A DNA stretch of 64,000 bases from assembly GCA_958296235.1 (NCBI GenBank), contig OY282457.1:1798501-1862500 (forward strand), in the 5' to 3' direction. Below, piece by piece: positions 49,628-57,987 of the stretch. Source of the stretch: an uncultured Candidatus Binatia bacterium (GTDB lineage Bacteria; Desulfobacterota; Binatia; Bin18). The notes below the pieces were generated by a model. The model had not been told where the DNA came from. It ran no database searches and was given only the letters and a program-made list of their open reading frames with translations. The translations under genes and the position numbers were made by a program. Numbering within the stretch: position 1 is the stretch's first letter; each line of letters begins with the position of its first letter.

Positions 49628-49975
49628 TTACTCCCCCTCGCTGGGGTCAAGAATCTCAATCTTCCCATCCCGGAAATCCCGACCGCGTTCTTTTACCATA
49701 TGGGGATAGCTGTGGTAGAACTGCCCGCCGAGACGCAGGAAGGATTCCACTTCGGTCTCTTCGAGGTCGAGGTCTTCAATGGCGCGGACCGCTTCCGCCT
49801 GGCTGGTTGCGTTGACTAAAACGTCGAAAATCAGCCGGCTTTCCGCGGTCTGGAAATCCGCGCGGCTCGGCAGGGCATCACGGTTCTGCATACTCTCTGG
49901 ATGGGTATCCAAAAGATAGCGAAGCGCCTTGAGTTCGTGCCGCTGTTGATCCAGCTTTCTTATTTTTTCAGGCAT
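49628..49975 (-). CDS. hypothetical helical protein, weakly DnaB-N/DnaG-C-like
   Basis: A 115-residue protein (MPEKIRKLDQQRHELKALRYLLDTHPESMQNRDALPSRADFQTAESRLIFDVLVNATSQAEAVRAIEDLDLEETEVESFLRLGGQ). The RYLLDTHPE...ADFQTAESRLIFDVLV stretch resembles the helical N-terminal domain of DnaB or the helicase-binding end of DnaG, but the similarity is weak and read by eye. ATG 49975 has GAGGGGAC upstream. It is divergent from moaB. Confidence 0.5.
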   Translation of the reverse strand: MPEKIRKLDQQRHELKALRYLLDTHPESMQNRDALPSRADFQTAESRLIFDVLVNATSQAEAVRAIEDLDLEETEVESFLRLGGQFYHSYPHMVKERGRDFRDGKIEILDPSEGE

Positions 49976-50043
49976 GGATAGTCCCCTCTGTGCGTTGCCC
50001 GAGTCGTTCACTCTTGGCTTCAACTAGTATATACACAGGAGCT

Positions 50044-50562
50044 ATGGCTGTGACAGAGCATAGAGGCAAAGCCCACCGGACGGTTCGGTGCGCAGTAATC
50101 ACCCTGAGCGACACCCGGACCGAAGAGACGGATACGAGCGGCAAACGCATCAGAGAACTCCTGGCCGAGCAGGGTCAGCCGGTTGTCTCGTATCAGATTC
50201 TTAAAGACGAACCGGAGCAGATTACGGCGGTCGTGCGGGCCCTCCTGGCCCAGCCCGAGGTGGACGCGATTATCACCAATGGCGGGACCGGTATTGCGCC
50301 GCGCGATACGACGTTCGAGGCGATCCAAAGCCTGCTCGAAAAAGAAATTCCCGGCTTTGGCGAGATGTTCCGTATGCTGAGTTACGCAGACATTGGCGCG
50401 GCGGCCATGCTGACCCGCGCCACCGCGGGGGTGGCCAACGGTAAAGTCATTATCTCGCTACCCGGCTCAACTGGCGCAGTCGAACTGGGCATGACCAAAC
50501 TCGTCCTGCCGGAGCTCGGTCATATGCTGTTCCTGCTCCGGGGGGAACGCCATGCACATTAA
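50044..50562 (+). CDS. moaB: molybdenum cofactor biosynthesis protein MoaB/MogA family
   Basis: A 172-residue protein of the MogA/MoaB fold: CAVITLSDTRTEETDTSGKRIRELLAEQG, the molybdopterin-binding AIITNGGTGIAPRDTTFEAIQSLLEKEIPGFGEMFRMLSY, and IISLPGSTGAVELGMTKLVLPELGHML. It adenylylates molybdopterin before metal insertion. The GGTGxxxRD motif is intact. ATG 50044 has CAGGAG upstream. Its end overlaps the moaD-moaE fusion by 11 bases, so they are co-translated. The molybdenum hydroxylase at 5394-9255 is a likely client in the same cell. Confidence 0.9.
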   Translation: MAVTEHRGKAHRTVRCAVITLSDTRTEETDTSGKRIRELLAEQGQPVVSYQILKDEPEQITAVVRALLAQPEVDAIITNGGTGIAPRDTTFEAIQSLLEKEIPGFGEMFRMLSYADIGAAAMLTRATAGVANGKVIISLPGSTGAVELGMTKLVLPELGHMLFLLRGERHAH

Positions 50563-51268
50563 GCTCCGCTTTTTTGCCTCGCTCCGAGAGCGGCTGGGCC
50601 GCAGTGAAGACAGTTGTGAGGTGCCTGAAGGCGCAACGGTCAGAACAGTCTGGGAGACGCTCAAACAAGAACAGCCGGCCTTAGTCGAGGTGGAGCGTTC
50701 GCTCGCCTTTGCGGTCGCCCAGGAATACGTTGATGGCGATCATCCGCTGCACGATAACGATGAGCTGGCCTTTATCCCACCGGTGAGTGGCGGCGTGATG
50801 GCAGACAGCCGTCTGGCCTGTACGATCACCCAGGATCCGATTCGCCTGGACGAGCTGAGCGCCTTTGTGGCCGACCCCGGCGCGGGCGCTCTGGCAACCT
50901 TTGTCGGCACGACCCGAGACACCAATGACGGCCGGCGGGTCATCCGGCTGGAATACGAGTGTTATCCCGGCATGGCAGAAAAAGAGATGGCCAAGATTGG
51001 ACACCAGGTCCTGGAACGCTGGCCGGTGAAAAAAGTCGCCATGATACACCGGCTCGGTCGGGTCGATATTGGAGAGGCCAGTGTGGCCATAGCCGTGTCT
51101 TCCAGTCATCGCCACGCCGCGTTTGAGGCGTGTCATTACGCGATCAATCAGCTCAAGGAAACGGTCCCGATCTGGAAGAAAGAACTGTACGAAGGGGGCG
51201 AGGTGTGGATAGGCTCGCAGACGGGAAAAAACGGCACCCTCCACCCCAGCGGCAGCGCCGAGCAGTGA
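50552..51268 (+). CDS. MoaD-MoaE fusion protein (molybdopterin synthase)
   Basis: A 238-residue fusion. Residues 1-81 are a full ubiquitin-like MoaD ending in the PPVSGG tail (Gly80-Gly81), whose free C terminus carries the sulfur as a thiocarboxylate. Residues from about 82 on are MoaE: RLACTITQDPIRLDELSAFV, FVGTTRDTNDGRRVIRLEYECYPGMAEKEM, MIHRLGRVDIGEASVAIAVSSSHRHAAFEACHYAINQLKETVPIWKKELYEGGEVWIG with the catalytic lysines. The double glycine is buried in the chain, so cleavage after Gly81 seems needed, as shown for the M. tuberculosis MoaX fusion. It overlaps moaB by 11 bases. Confidence 0.92.
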   Translation: MHIKLRFFASLRERLGRSEDSCEVPEGATVRTVWETLKQEQPALVEVERSLAFAVAQEYVDGDHPLHDNDELAFIPPVSGGVMADSRLACTITQDPIRLDELSAFVADPGAGALATFVGTTRDTNDGRRVIRLEYECYPGMAEKEMAKIGHQVLERWPVKKVAMIHRLGRVDIGEASVAIAVSSSHRHAAFEACHYAINQLKETVPIWKKELYEGGEVWIGSQTGKNGTLHPSGSAEQ

Positions 51269-51298
51269 TTCACCTCAGCAGAACTGGACGGTAGGCGT

Positions 51299-52156
51299 AT
51301 GATAACAGACATGCGGACGGTCGGGATTGTTGGCACAGGACAAATGGGGGGCGGCATCGGCCAGGTTGCCGCGCAGGCCGGCATGACGGTGTTGCTCTAC
51401 GACGTCAACCGGGAGATCGTTGACCGCGCGCTGGGGAACATCCAGAAGGGGCTCGCGCGCCTGACCGACCGGGGCAAGTTGTCGCTTGATGAGCAACGCG
51501 CCATTCTCGGCCGGCTGGGTGGCACAGCCGACCTCGAAGACCTGAGTGTTGCCGACGTCATTATTGAGGCTGCCCCCGAAGACTCGGCTATCAAGGAGGA
51601 TATCTTTCGGAAACTCGACCACATCGCCCGGCCAGAGGTGATCCTGGCCAGCAACACCTCGTCCATCTCACTGACCCAGCTCGGGGCGGTCACTAACCGA
51701 CCGGAAAAAGTCATTGGCATGCACTTCATGAATCCGCCAGTCGTCATGCAACTGGTCGAGATTGTGCGCGGCCTGGCCACCGCTGACGAGACCTATACCG
51801 CCATTGATGGGTTGGCCAGGAAAATGGGCAAAACCACGATTCAGGCCAAGGACTACGCCGGCTTTGTGGTGAACCGTATCCTGCTGCCCATGATTAACGA
51901 GGCGATCTATGCCTTATACGAAGGGGTGGGCGGCGTGGAGGATATTGACCAGGGGATGAAGCTTGGCACCAACCAGCCCATGGGTCCACTCGCCCTGGCC
52001 GACCTCATCGGCCTGGACACCTGCCTGGCCGTGTTAGAACGCCTGCATCACGGCCTGGGTGACGACAAATACCGCCCCTGCCCGCTGCTGCGCAACTATG
52101 TCGCGGCGCATTATTTAGGGAAAAAAACGGGCAAGGGGTTTTATGAGTATGGGTAG
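51299..52156 (+). CDS. 3-hydroxyacyl-CoA (3-hydroxybutyryl-CoA) dehydrogenase
   Basis: A 285-residue NAD-dependent dehydrogenase. The Rossmann start is VGIVGTGQMGGGIGQVAAQAGMTVLLYDVNRE. The catalytic segment ASNTSSISLTQLGAVTNRPEKVIGMHFMNPPVVMQLVEIVRGLATADET has the His-Glu pair (HFMNPP, VEIVRG). The C-terminal part GFVVNRILLPMINEAIYALYEGVGGVEDIDQGMKLGTNQPMGPLALADLIGLDTCL is standard for HbdA/PaaH. It oxidises 3-hydroxybutyryl-CoA or makes it from acetoacetyl-CoA, and could feed the ethylmalonyl-CoA pathway encoded 3 kb away. Confidence 0.9.
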   Translation: MITDMRTVGIVGTGQMGGGIGQVAAQAGMTVLLYDVNREIVDRALGNIQKGLARLTDRGKLSLDEQRAILGRLGGTADLEDLSVADVIIEAAPEDSAIKEDIFRKLDHIARPEVILASNTSSISLTQLGAVTNRPEKVIGMHFMNPPVVMQLVEIVRGLATADETYTAIDGLARKMGKTTIQAKDYAGFVVNRILLPMINEAIYALYEGVGGVEDIDQGMKLGTNQPMGPLALADLIGLDTCLAVLERLHHGLGDDKYRPCPLLRNYVAAHYLGKKTGKGFYEYG

Positions 52157-52185
52157 GGGATTAGGGGCTCAGGATTGAAGGATTA

Positions 52186-53358
52186 TTACAAGGCGGCCGC
52201 CGCAGCTTTGCAGGCTTCAATATAGTCCGTCTCCGCTTGGGCACAGGACTGGGCGCGCTGCTGGCTGTCTGGATATAAGGACAAGAGGACCTCGCCGGTC
52301 GCGGCATAACACGCTTCTTTTGAATCGTCGTCAAGCCGCCGACAAAAGGCCAGCCCACGCTGCGGGTCGGCATGGGTCAAGATAAAATCTTTCACCGCGC
52401 CAATGAGACACGCGGTGGCCTGTTCCGGGCCGCCCTGCCGACACAGGCTCAGCGTCTTCTCAGCATCACGCAGGGTGAAACCGCTCACATCGCGACCCAG
52501 ACTTTCATAGCAGACAGAAACAAACGCTGCCGGCGCGCCGGCGCACACCTGAAAGGCCCGCGTAAAATCGTGCTGCGAAAAGGCCAGGATGGCTGAGGAT
52601 TGCATCCGGTAACAGGCCCGTTGGTAGGGTTCGCCCACTGCCGTACAGGGATACAGGGGGTCTTCCGGCCGGAGTAAGCTTCTTGGACGGTCGGCGTGGG
52701 TGTGATGGGCTTCATGGGGGGTGTGATGGGGCTGGAGAAAGGCCACCACATTCTCCATAAAGACGCCGCTATAGCACGACTCGCGCTCGAAGGGTGAGGC
52801 TAAGGCGTCGCACCCTTCGAGCGCGGTGGGGAGGTGATAATCAAAGTATAAGGTGAGGCCGTGCCCCAGGCCGTGCAGACATTGATACTGCAAAAACGTG
52901 GACTGCCAGGCGTCAACCTCCCTGGCGCACACCGCGGCTATGGTGTCAGCCCGTACCTCGCGCAGACTGCGCAGATAGCCTTCCAGCACGCCGTGATAAC
53001 AGCCCGACCAGAAGGTCTCCCGGCAGCGGGCAAATGCCTCGGCAACGTCCTGATAATATGCGAATGAGGCCCGACCGAGATGATGGGTGTATGGATGCGC
53101 GTCACGCAACACGTCAGGGTCCCGCTGTGTCAGCGTGGCCAGCGTGGCCAGCGCGTGTTCAGTGCCTTGGGCGCGCAGGATTTTTTCCAGCCCGGCGTGA
53201 TAACACTGCCGCTTTTGGGGCTGGTGTTGCTGCCCGCGGCACTGGCTCCAGAGCTGCTCGGCCTCAGTGTCCTGAGCAAAGCTCGGCGTCGCGCACAGCG
53301 CCAGACTGACCATACAGACGAACCAGGCGCGTATTATATACAGAGACGATTGACACAT
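52186..53358 (-). CDS. secreted cysteine-rich protein of unknown function
   Basis: A 390-residue exported protein with a signal peptide (FVCMVSLALCATPSFA). Some 20 cysteines lie in short repeated helical-looking motifs: CRETFWSGCYHGVLEGYL, CLHGLGHGLTLYFDYHLP, CDALASPFERESCYSGVFMENVVAF, CTAVGEPYQRACYRMQSS, CAGAPAAFVSVCYESLG and CRRLDDDSKEACYAATG. Paired Cys plus histidine-rich HHTPHEAHHTHAD suggest disulfide-stabilised helical repeats, perhaps metal-binding. I do not recognise a named family. It may depend on the redox enzymes of the cell. Confidence 0.7.
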   Translation of the reverse strand: MCQSSLYIIRAWFVCMVSLALCATPSFAQDTEAEQLWSQCRGQQHQPQKRQCYHAGLEKILRAQGTEHALATLATLTQRDPDVLRDAHPYTHHLGRASFAYYQDVAEAFARCRETFWSGCYHGVLEGYLRSLREVRADTIAAVCAREVDAWQSTFLQYQCLHGLGHGLTLYFDYHLPTALEGCDALASPFERESCYSGVFMENVVAFLQPHHTPHEAHHTHADRPRSLLRPEDPLYPCTAVGEPYQRACYRMQSSAILAFSQHDFTRAFQVCAGAPAAFVSVCYESLGRDVSGFTLRDAEKTLSLCRQGGPEQATACLIGAVKDFILTHADPQRGLAFCRRLDDDSKEACYAATGEVLLSLYPDSQQRAQSCAQAETDYIEACKAAAAAL

Positions 53359-53472
53359 TTCCCTCTCCCGGTCCTTTTCCTCTCCTTTTTGTCACAAGGG
53401 GCGGCCCATTGGTACATAGGGCGGCCACAGGGCAACCATAGGGCACACAGGGCAACCACAGGGGGTTGCCCC
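53359..53472. repeat. GGGCAACC/GGTTGCCC hairpin after meaB
   Basis: GGGCAACC (53450-53457) and GGTTGCCCC (53464-53472) flank a six-base loop immediately after the meaB stop codon, with degenerate copies of the left arm (GGGCGGCC, GGGCAACC) just upstream. The same hairpin is present at 49356-49378. It could act as the transcription end for meaB. Confidence 0.65.
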
Positions 53473-54437
53473 TACTGCGCGCGCTCAAGCAGGGCGGTGA
53501 GCTTGCGGACCACGCTCCAGTGCGCGGGTTGCCGATTCCAGGCCGCGCGCACCCCCTCAACGCCGCCCAGGGCGGCTAGGCCGCGTTGCCCGACCTCATG
53601 GCGTATTTCTCCAATCCCCCACTCCAGGTGTTGAGCGGCGCGTTTCTTCTCAAGCTTAGCGGTCGCTTGCAGATGCCGCCAGTGCGCCCTGAGAGCCTGG
53701 TTGAGGGCGTCCATATTCAGATTGGTTGCCGCACTGACGGCCAGTACCGGACTGTCCCACGCTTCAGGCTCAGGAGGGGTCGGACGCCGTGCCAGGGCGA
53801 GCGCCGCCTGGGTATCGGACAACGCCTTTTGAGCCAGCGCCTGATTATCCGCCTTGTTCACGACCAGAATGTCCGGGATCTCCATCACCCCGGCTTTGAT
53901 GAACTGGAGCAGGTCACCGGAAAATGGCTGGACGACCAGGACCGTGGTATCGGCAAGGGTCGCAATATCGGTCTCGCTTTGACCCACCCCAACCGTCTCA
54001 ACCAGGATGACATCACAGCAATGTCGCAGCAGAAACACGGCCGAAAACGCCTCTCGACTCAGGCCGCCCAGCCGGTCCCGCGCCGCGTAACTGCGGGCAT
54101 ACACCTCGGCCGCTAACTGCATCCGGCCACGATCGCCCAAGAGCGCTCCGCCCGACACTTTGCTCGACGGATCGACCGCAATAATGGCGACCCGGCGGCC
54201 AGCCTGCACCTGTGGCTCAATCAGCCGCGAGATGAGCGAGCTTTTGCCCACGCCGGGCGGGCCAGTCAAGCCAACGACCTGGGCCGATACGGGCTGTGTC
54301 GACAGGGCATCCAAGAGCGTGAGCGCCTGGGCCTGACGGTCTGGACGCCGATCTTCGAGCAGGTTGAGCGCCCGCGCAATAGCCTGACGCTGAAAATCAA
54401 CCAGAGCGGAAACAGCGCTGTGGGGTGGCTGTGGCAT
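53472..54437 (-). CDS. meaB: MeaB/ArgK-family GTPase (B12 mutase chaperone)
   Basis: A 321-residue G3E GTPase: P-loop GLTGPPGVGKSSLISRLI, the family-typical DPSSKVSGGALLGDRGRM, the switch ETVGVGQSETDIATLADTTVLV and the NKADNQAL base-recognition motif. MeaB protects adenosylcobalamin-dependent mutases from inactivation and controls cofactor loading. The ethylmalonyl-CoA mutase gene lies upstream on the same strand, separated by 228 bases of repeats, so that mutase is the likely client. Confidence 0.92.
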   Translation of the reverse strand: MPQPPHSAVSALVDFQRQAIARALNLLEDRRPDRQAQALTLLDALSTQPVSAQVVGLTGPPGVGKSSLISRLIEPQVQAGRRVAIIAVDPSSKVSGGALLGDRGRMQLAAEVYARSYAARDRLGGLSREAFSAVFLLRHCCDVILVETVGVGQSETDIATLADTTVLVVQPFSGDLLQFIKAGVMEIPDILVVNKADNQALAQKALSDTQAALALARRPTPPEPEAWDSPVLAVSAATNLNMDALNQALRAHWRHLQATAKLEKKRAAQHLEWGIGEIRHEVGQRGLAALGGVEGVRAAWNRQPAHWSVVRKLTALLERAQ

Positions 54438-54665
54438 GGCGAGTGGCGAGTGGCGAGTGCGGTTTACGCTAGGTTGTAGCCCTGTCGTGACGCTCTTGTC
54501 ATGCCGGACCTGATCCGGCCTCCAGCGGGCGGGGGACGGCGGGCCTGGATTCCGGCTTGCGCCGGAATGACGGATGGCTCCACAGCATCGTAAGACACTC
54601 TAGTGGCTAACCACTAACCCCTAACCACTAGCCACTAACTCCTAACCCCTGCTCCCCGCCGGCCG
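54438..54665. repeat. repeat-rich gap between meaB and ecm
   Basis: It contains a GCGAGTGGCGAGT run (about 54439-54458), the ATTCCGGCTTGCGCCGGAAT hairpin (54549-54568) common in bacterial intergenic DNA, and a run of CTAACCACTA/CTAACCCCTA units (about 54606-54653). These resemble the CACTA-type arrays seen near 26.1 kb and 45.4 kb. Confidence 0.7.
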
Positions 54666-56651
54666 TTATGCCGCCGCCTCAGCCACCTCGACCATATCGG
54701 ACAAAATGCGCAGCATTTCAAAATCCTTCGGGGTGTAGACCCGCGCGACGCCGGCCTGCCGCAAATCTTCCGCGTCGTCCTCGGGAATAATGCCGCCAAC
54801 CACAACCGGAATGTCGCTGAGGCCCTCCGCCCGCAACCCTGTGAGCACCTCGGGGACGAGGCGCAGGTGGGAGCCGGACAGGATACTCAGACCGACCAGA
54901 TGCACGCCTTCATCTCGCACGCTGGTGACGATTTGCGCAGGCGACAGACGAATGCCCTCATACACGACTTCCATGCCCGCGTCGCGACACCAGACAGCGA
55001 TCTGCTCGGCACCGTTGGAGTGTCCGTCCAGGCCCGGCTTTCCGATCAGCACCTTGAGCGGCCGGCCCAGCGTTGCTGCGCTTTTCCGCACTCTCGCCCG
55101 CAGTTCTTCAAGCGCCTGGGCGGCCTCGCCATTGACCGCGCGCGCTGCCGCGGCTCCGCCAATACCGGTTGGCGCGCGGAATTCTCCAAAAATATCGCGC
55201 AGGGTCTGGGTCCACTCACCCGTGGTCACACCGGCCAGCGCGCACCGAATGGAAGCCGGCATGATACTCTCGTCATTGAGGACGGCGGCACGCAGACCGG
55301 AGACCGCCGCGTCCGCCTCAGCCTGGTTGCGCGTGGCGCGAAACGCCTCCAGGCGCGCGAGTTGGTCGCGCTCGGCCGCCGCGTCCACTTTGAGGATGGC
55401 CGACGAGTCCCCTGAGTAGAGGGGAGAGTCCGCGGTTTCGGTAAAGGTATTGACACCGACAACCACGTGGTCTCCGGCGGTGATGTTGCGTACCCGTTCG
55501 GTATGACTCGCCACGAGTTGCTCTTTGATATAGCCCAGGGCCGAGAGCACACCGCCCAGGGCCGTCACGCGCTCGACCTCTGCCCAGGCCGCGTTTTTAA
55601 TCGCACTCGTTTTTGCCTCAACGACCTTGCTCCCCTCAAAAACATCGCCGTACTCCAACAGGTCGGTCTCAAAGGCCAGAATCTGTTGAATCCGCAGGCT
55701 CCACTGCTGGTCCCAGGGGCGCGGCAGACCCAGCGCTTCGTTCCAGGCCGGCAACTGCATGGCACGGCAACGCGCGTCCTTGCTCAGCGTCACGCCCAAA
55801 GCCTCTAAGACTATCCGAGGGATATTGTTCTCCGGCTGGGCTTCCGTCAGCCCCAGAGAATTGACCTGGACCCCATACCGAAAACGGCGCAACTTGGGAT
55901 TCTCGACGCCGTAGCGTTCGCGTGTCAGCTCGTCCCAGAGCTGACCAAAGGCGCGCAGTTTACAGACCTCCTCAATAAAACGGACGCCGGAATTCACAAA
56001 GAAGCTGAGCCGCCCGACCGCAGCGGCAAACTCGGCAGCGTCGAGCCGCCCGGAGGCGCGCACCGTGTCGAGTACCGCAATAGCCGTACACAACGCATAG
56101 GCGACCTCTTGCACCGGCGTGGCTCCGGCTTCCTGGAGATGGTAGGAGCACACATTGACCGGGTTCCATTTGGGCACGTTTTTGACCGTATAGGTGATGA
56201 CGTCGCTGATAAGGCGCAGGCTCGGCTCGGGCGGAAAGATATACGTGCCCCGCGACAGATATTCTTTCACAATATCGTTCTGCGTCGTGCCCTGGAGAGC
56301 CTGAGGCTCCACCCCTTGGCGCTCAGCCGCGGCAATATACAGCGCCAGCAGCCAGGCCGCCGTGCCGTTAATCGTCATGGACGTATTCATCTGGCCGAGC
56401 GGAATATCGGCAAACAGGGTTTCCATATCGCCGATATGACAAATCGGGACGCCGACTTTTCCAACCTCCCCGCGCGCCAGGGCGTGGTCGCTGTCGTAGC
56501 CGGTCTGCGTCGGCAGGTCGAAAGCAACCGACAGGCCGGTCTGGCCTTTACTCAAATTGAGCCGGTAGAGTGCATTACTCGCCTGCGCGGTCGAGTGACC
56601 GGAGTAGGTTCGCATGACCCAAGGCCGATCTTTGGAGCGATCTGTTTCCAT
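54666..56651 (-). CDS. ecm: ethylmalonyl-CoA mutase
   Basis: A 661-residue adenosylcobalamin mutase. The substrate-domain sequence RTYSGHSTAQASNALYRLNLSKGQTGLSVAFDLPTQTGYDSDHALARGEVGKVGVPICHIGDMETLF and NTSMTINGTAAWLLALYIAAAERQGV follows the MeaA/Ecm pattern and not that of methylmalonyl-CoA mutase (RQYAGF, DLATHRG). The C-terminal B12 domain has DGHSNG (DxHxxG) and VGLSILSGSH. Ecm turns ethylmalonyl-CoA into methylsuccinyl-CoA. I use the second ATG, 56651, because AGAGGG is six bases before it. It lies 76 bases after the Mcl gene on the same strand. Confidence 0.88.
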   Translation of the reverse strand: METDRSKDRPWVMRTYSGHSTAQASNALYRLNLSKGQTGLSVAFDLPTQTGYDSDHALARGEVGKVGVPICHIGDMETLFADIPLGQMNTSMTINGTAAWLLALYIAAAERQGVEPQALQGTTQNDIVKEYLSRGTYIFPPEPSLRLISDVITYTVKNVPKWNPVNVCSYHLQEAGATPVQEVAYALCTAIAVLDTVRASGRLDAAEFAAAVGRLSFFVNSGVRFIEEVCKLRAFGQLWDELTRERYGVENPKLRRFRYGVQVNSLGLTEAQPENNIPRIVLEALGVTLSKDARCRAMQLPAWNEALGLPRPWDQQWSLRIQQILAFETDLLEYGDVFEGSKVVEAKTSAIKNAAWAEVERVTALGGVLSALGYIKEQLVASHTERVRNITAGDHVVVGVNTFTETADSPLYSGDSSAILKVDAAAERDQLARLEAFRATRNQAEADAAVSGLRAAVLNDESIMPASIRCALAGVTTGEWTQTLRDIFGEFRAPTGIGGAAAARAVNGEAAQALEELRARVRKSAATLGRPLKVLIGKPGLDGHSNGAEQIAVWCRDAGMEVVYEGIRLSPAQIVTSVRDEGVHLVGLSILSGSHLRLVPEVLTGLRAEGLSDIPVVVGGIIPEDDAEDLRQAGVARVYTPKDFEMLRILSDMVEVAEAAA

Positions 56652-56727
56652 ACCCATCCCTCTGACTTTTGACTTTTCCCCTCACCCTCTCCCACAGGGT
56701 GAGGGAACAAACTCCCAATCCCTGTTT

Positions 56728-57765
56728 TTACCCCACCCGCCGCATCTGTTCCAGAATATCGTAGCCGGTGATGGCCTTGCTCTTAGCGGCCTGTTCGGCC
56801 AGATAGGCCGGCTCAACGGCCTCGGCCTGAACCGCCTTGGCCAGGTCCATCAGGGCGATCTTGATGGTCGCTTCGTCGATCATCTCGCCGGTTTCCGGGT
56901 CGGGCATCGAGCCGCCGCCTTTCTCGTGGTAGAGGTCAAGGACGCGGGACGCATATGTGACCTGCGCGTCGTTGGGCGTATAGCAGGCGTTGGCAATGGC
57001 GGCCTGCTGCGGGTGGATAACCCAGGTGCCGTCCATGCCGAGATTGGCCGCGCCCACGTTTTTCTCACGCAGGCCGGCCTCGATTTCCTTGATCTTTTCT
57101 TCGGGGTCGTTTTTTCGCCACAGTGGCAGATAGACATTATCAACCGCGTGCAACCCGGCGGCTTTGGCCGCTACCACCACGGCTTGCTTGGAGTACAGGA
57201 AATTAATGTTCTGGTCTTTCACCACCTCACGAATACCCAGGGTGGCGGCAAAGTCGGCTATCCCGAAAATGAGGCCGGCCATGCGGTCCGAAGCGGTCGC
57301 AATAGCGTAGGCGTTCAGAATGGCCTGGGGAATTTCGATCAGGGATTCGATCTGCACCCGCGATTTCCAGCCGGCTTCCTTTTCAAACGTATCAAGCAGG
57401 CTGGAAACGTATTTGATATCGTCCGGCCCGTGCGTCTTGGGCAGGATAATGCCATGAAAATTATCCGGCGCGCCTTTGACGATGGCTTCCAGGTCGCCCA
57501 GGAAAAACTCGGAGCGGATATTATTGGGTCGCACGGTAATGACTTTCTTGCCGAAATCCAGTGTGTTGAGCGCTTCGACAACGCACTGCCGGCTTTGCGC
57601 TCCCTTGAATTCGTACGGGCAGGCGTCTTCAAAATCCATCATCACATGGTCAACCGGTGATTTGACCGGATCGGCCGCGTTGCGGTGAAGCTTCATGCTA
57701 TGGCCGGGATACGTCATCTCGGTGCGGGGAATGACGAAACGGCTCCCCTCATCAAGTACGAACAT
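56728..57765 (-). CDS. mcl: L-malyl-CoA/beta-methylmalyl-CoA lyase
   Basis: A 345-residue member of the CitE/HpcH aldolase superfamily. Motifs are MMDFEDACP for metal and CoA binding, ITVRPNNIRSEFFLGDLEAI, the IQIESLIEIP-like VQIESLIEIPQAILNAY and LIFGIADFAATLG, and GMDGTWVIHPQQAAIANACY near the C terminus. The size and the MKLHRNAADPVKSPVDHVMMDFEDACP start match Mcl1-type lyases, which split beta-methylmalyl-CoA into glyoxylate and propionyl-CoA. The ATG has an AGGAGG site. It is the first gene before ecm. Confidence 0.87.
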   Translation of the reverse strand: MFVLDEGSRFVIPRTEMTYPGHSMKLHRNAADPVKSPVDHVMMDFEDACPYEFKGAQSRQCVVEALNTLDFGKKVITVRPNNIRSEFFLGDLEAIVKGAPDNFHGIILPKTHGPDDIKYVSSLLDTFEKEAGWKSRVQIESLIEIPQAILNAYAIATASDRMAGLIFGIADFAATLGIREVVKDQNINFLYSKQAVVVAAKAAGLHAVDNVYLPLWRKNDPEEKIKEIEAGLREKNVGAANLGMDGTWVIHPQQAAIANACYTPNDAQVTYASRVLDLYHEKGGGSMPDPETGEMIDEATIKIALMDLAKAVQAEAVEPAYLAEQAAKSKAITGYDILEQMRRVG

Positions 57766-57987
57766 ACGGTCCTCCTCTATGGCAGTCTCTTTGTTGTCGG
57801 CGGTCTGTCAGGGCCACAAAAATAGAAGGCCCCTCCTCTATCAGATTCACGCCACTCGCCCAACCTCCCTAGGCGGATGTGTGTCCGAAAAGCGGAAACG
57901 TGTCCTTCCATCATCCACAGAAGCGGGACACGCTCCCTCTTTTGTGGTATTTTCCCGGCACTCTTCTGCTTTCATAAGGAGAACTGC

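Noticed and set aside
54666..56651. Ordinary methylmalonyl-CoA mutase
   Set aside because: The substrate-domain motifs (RTYSGHSTA, DLPTQTGYDSDH) follow the Ecm/MeaA pattern, and mcl and mcd are adjacent.
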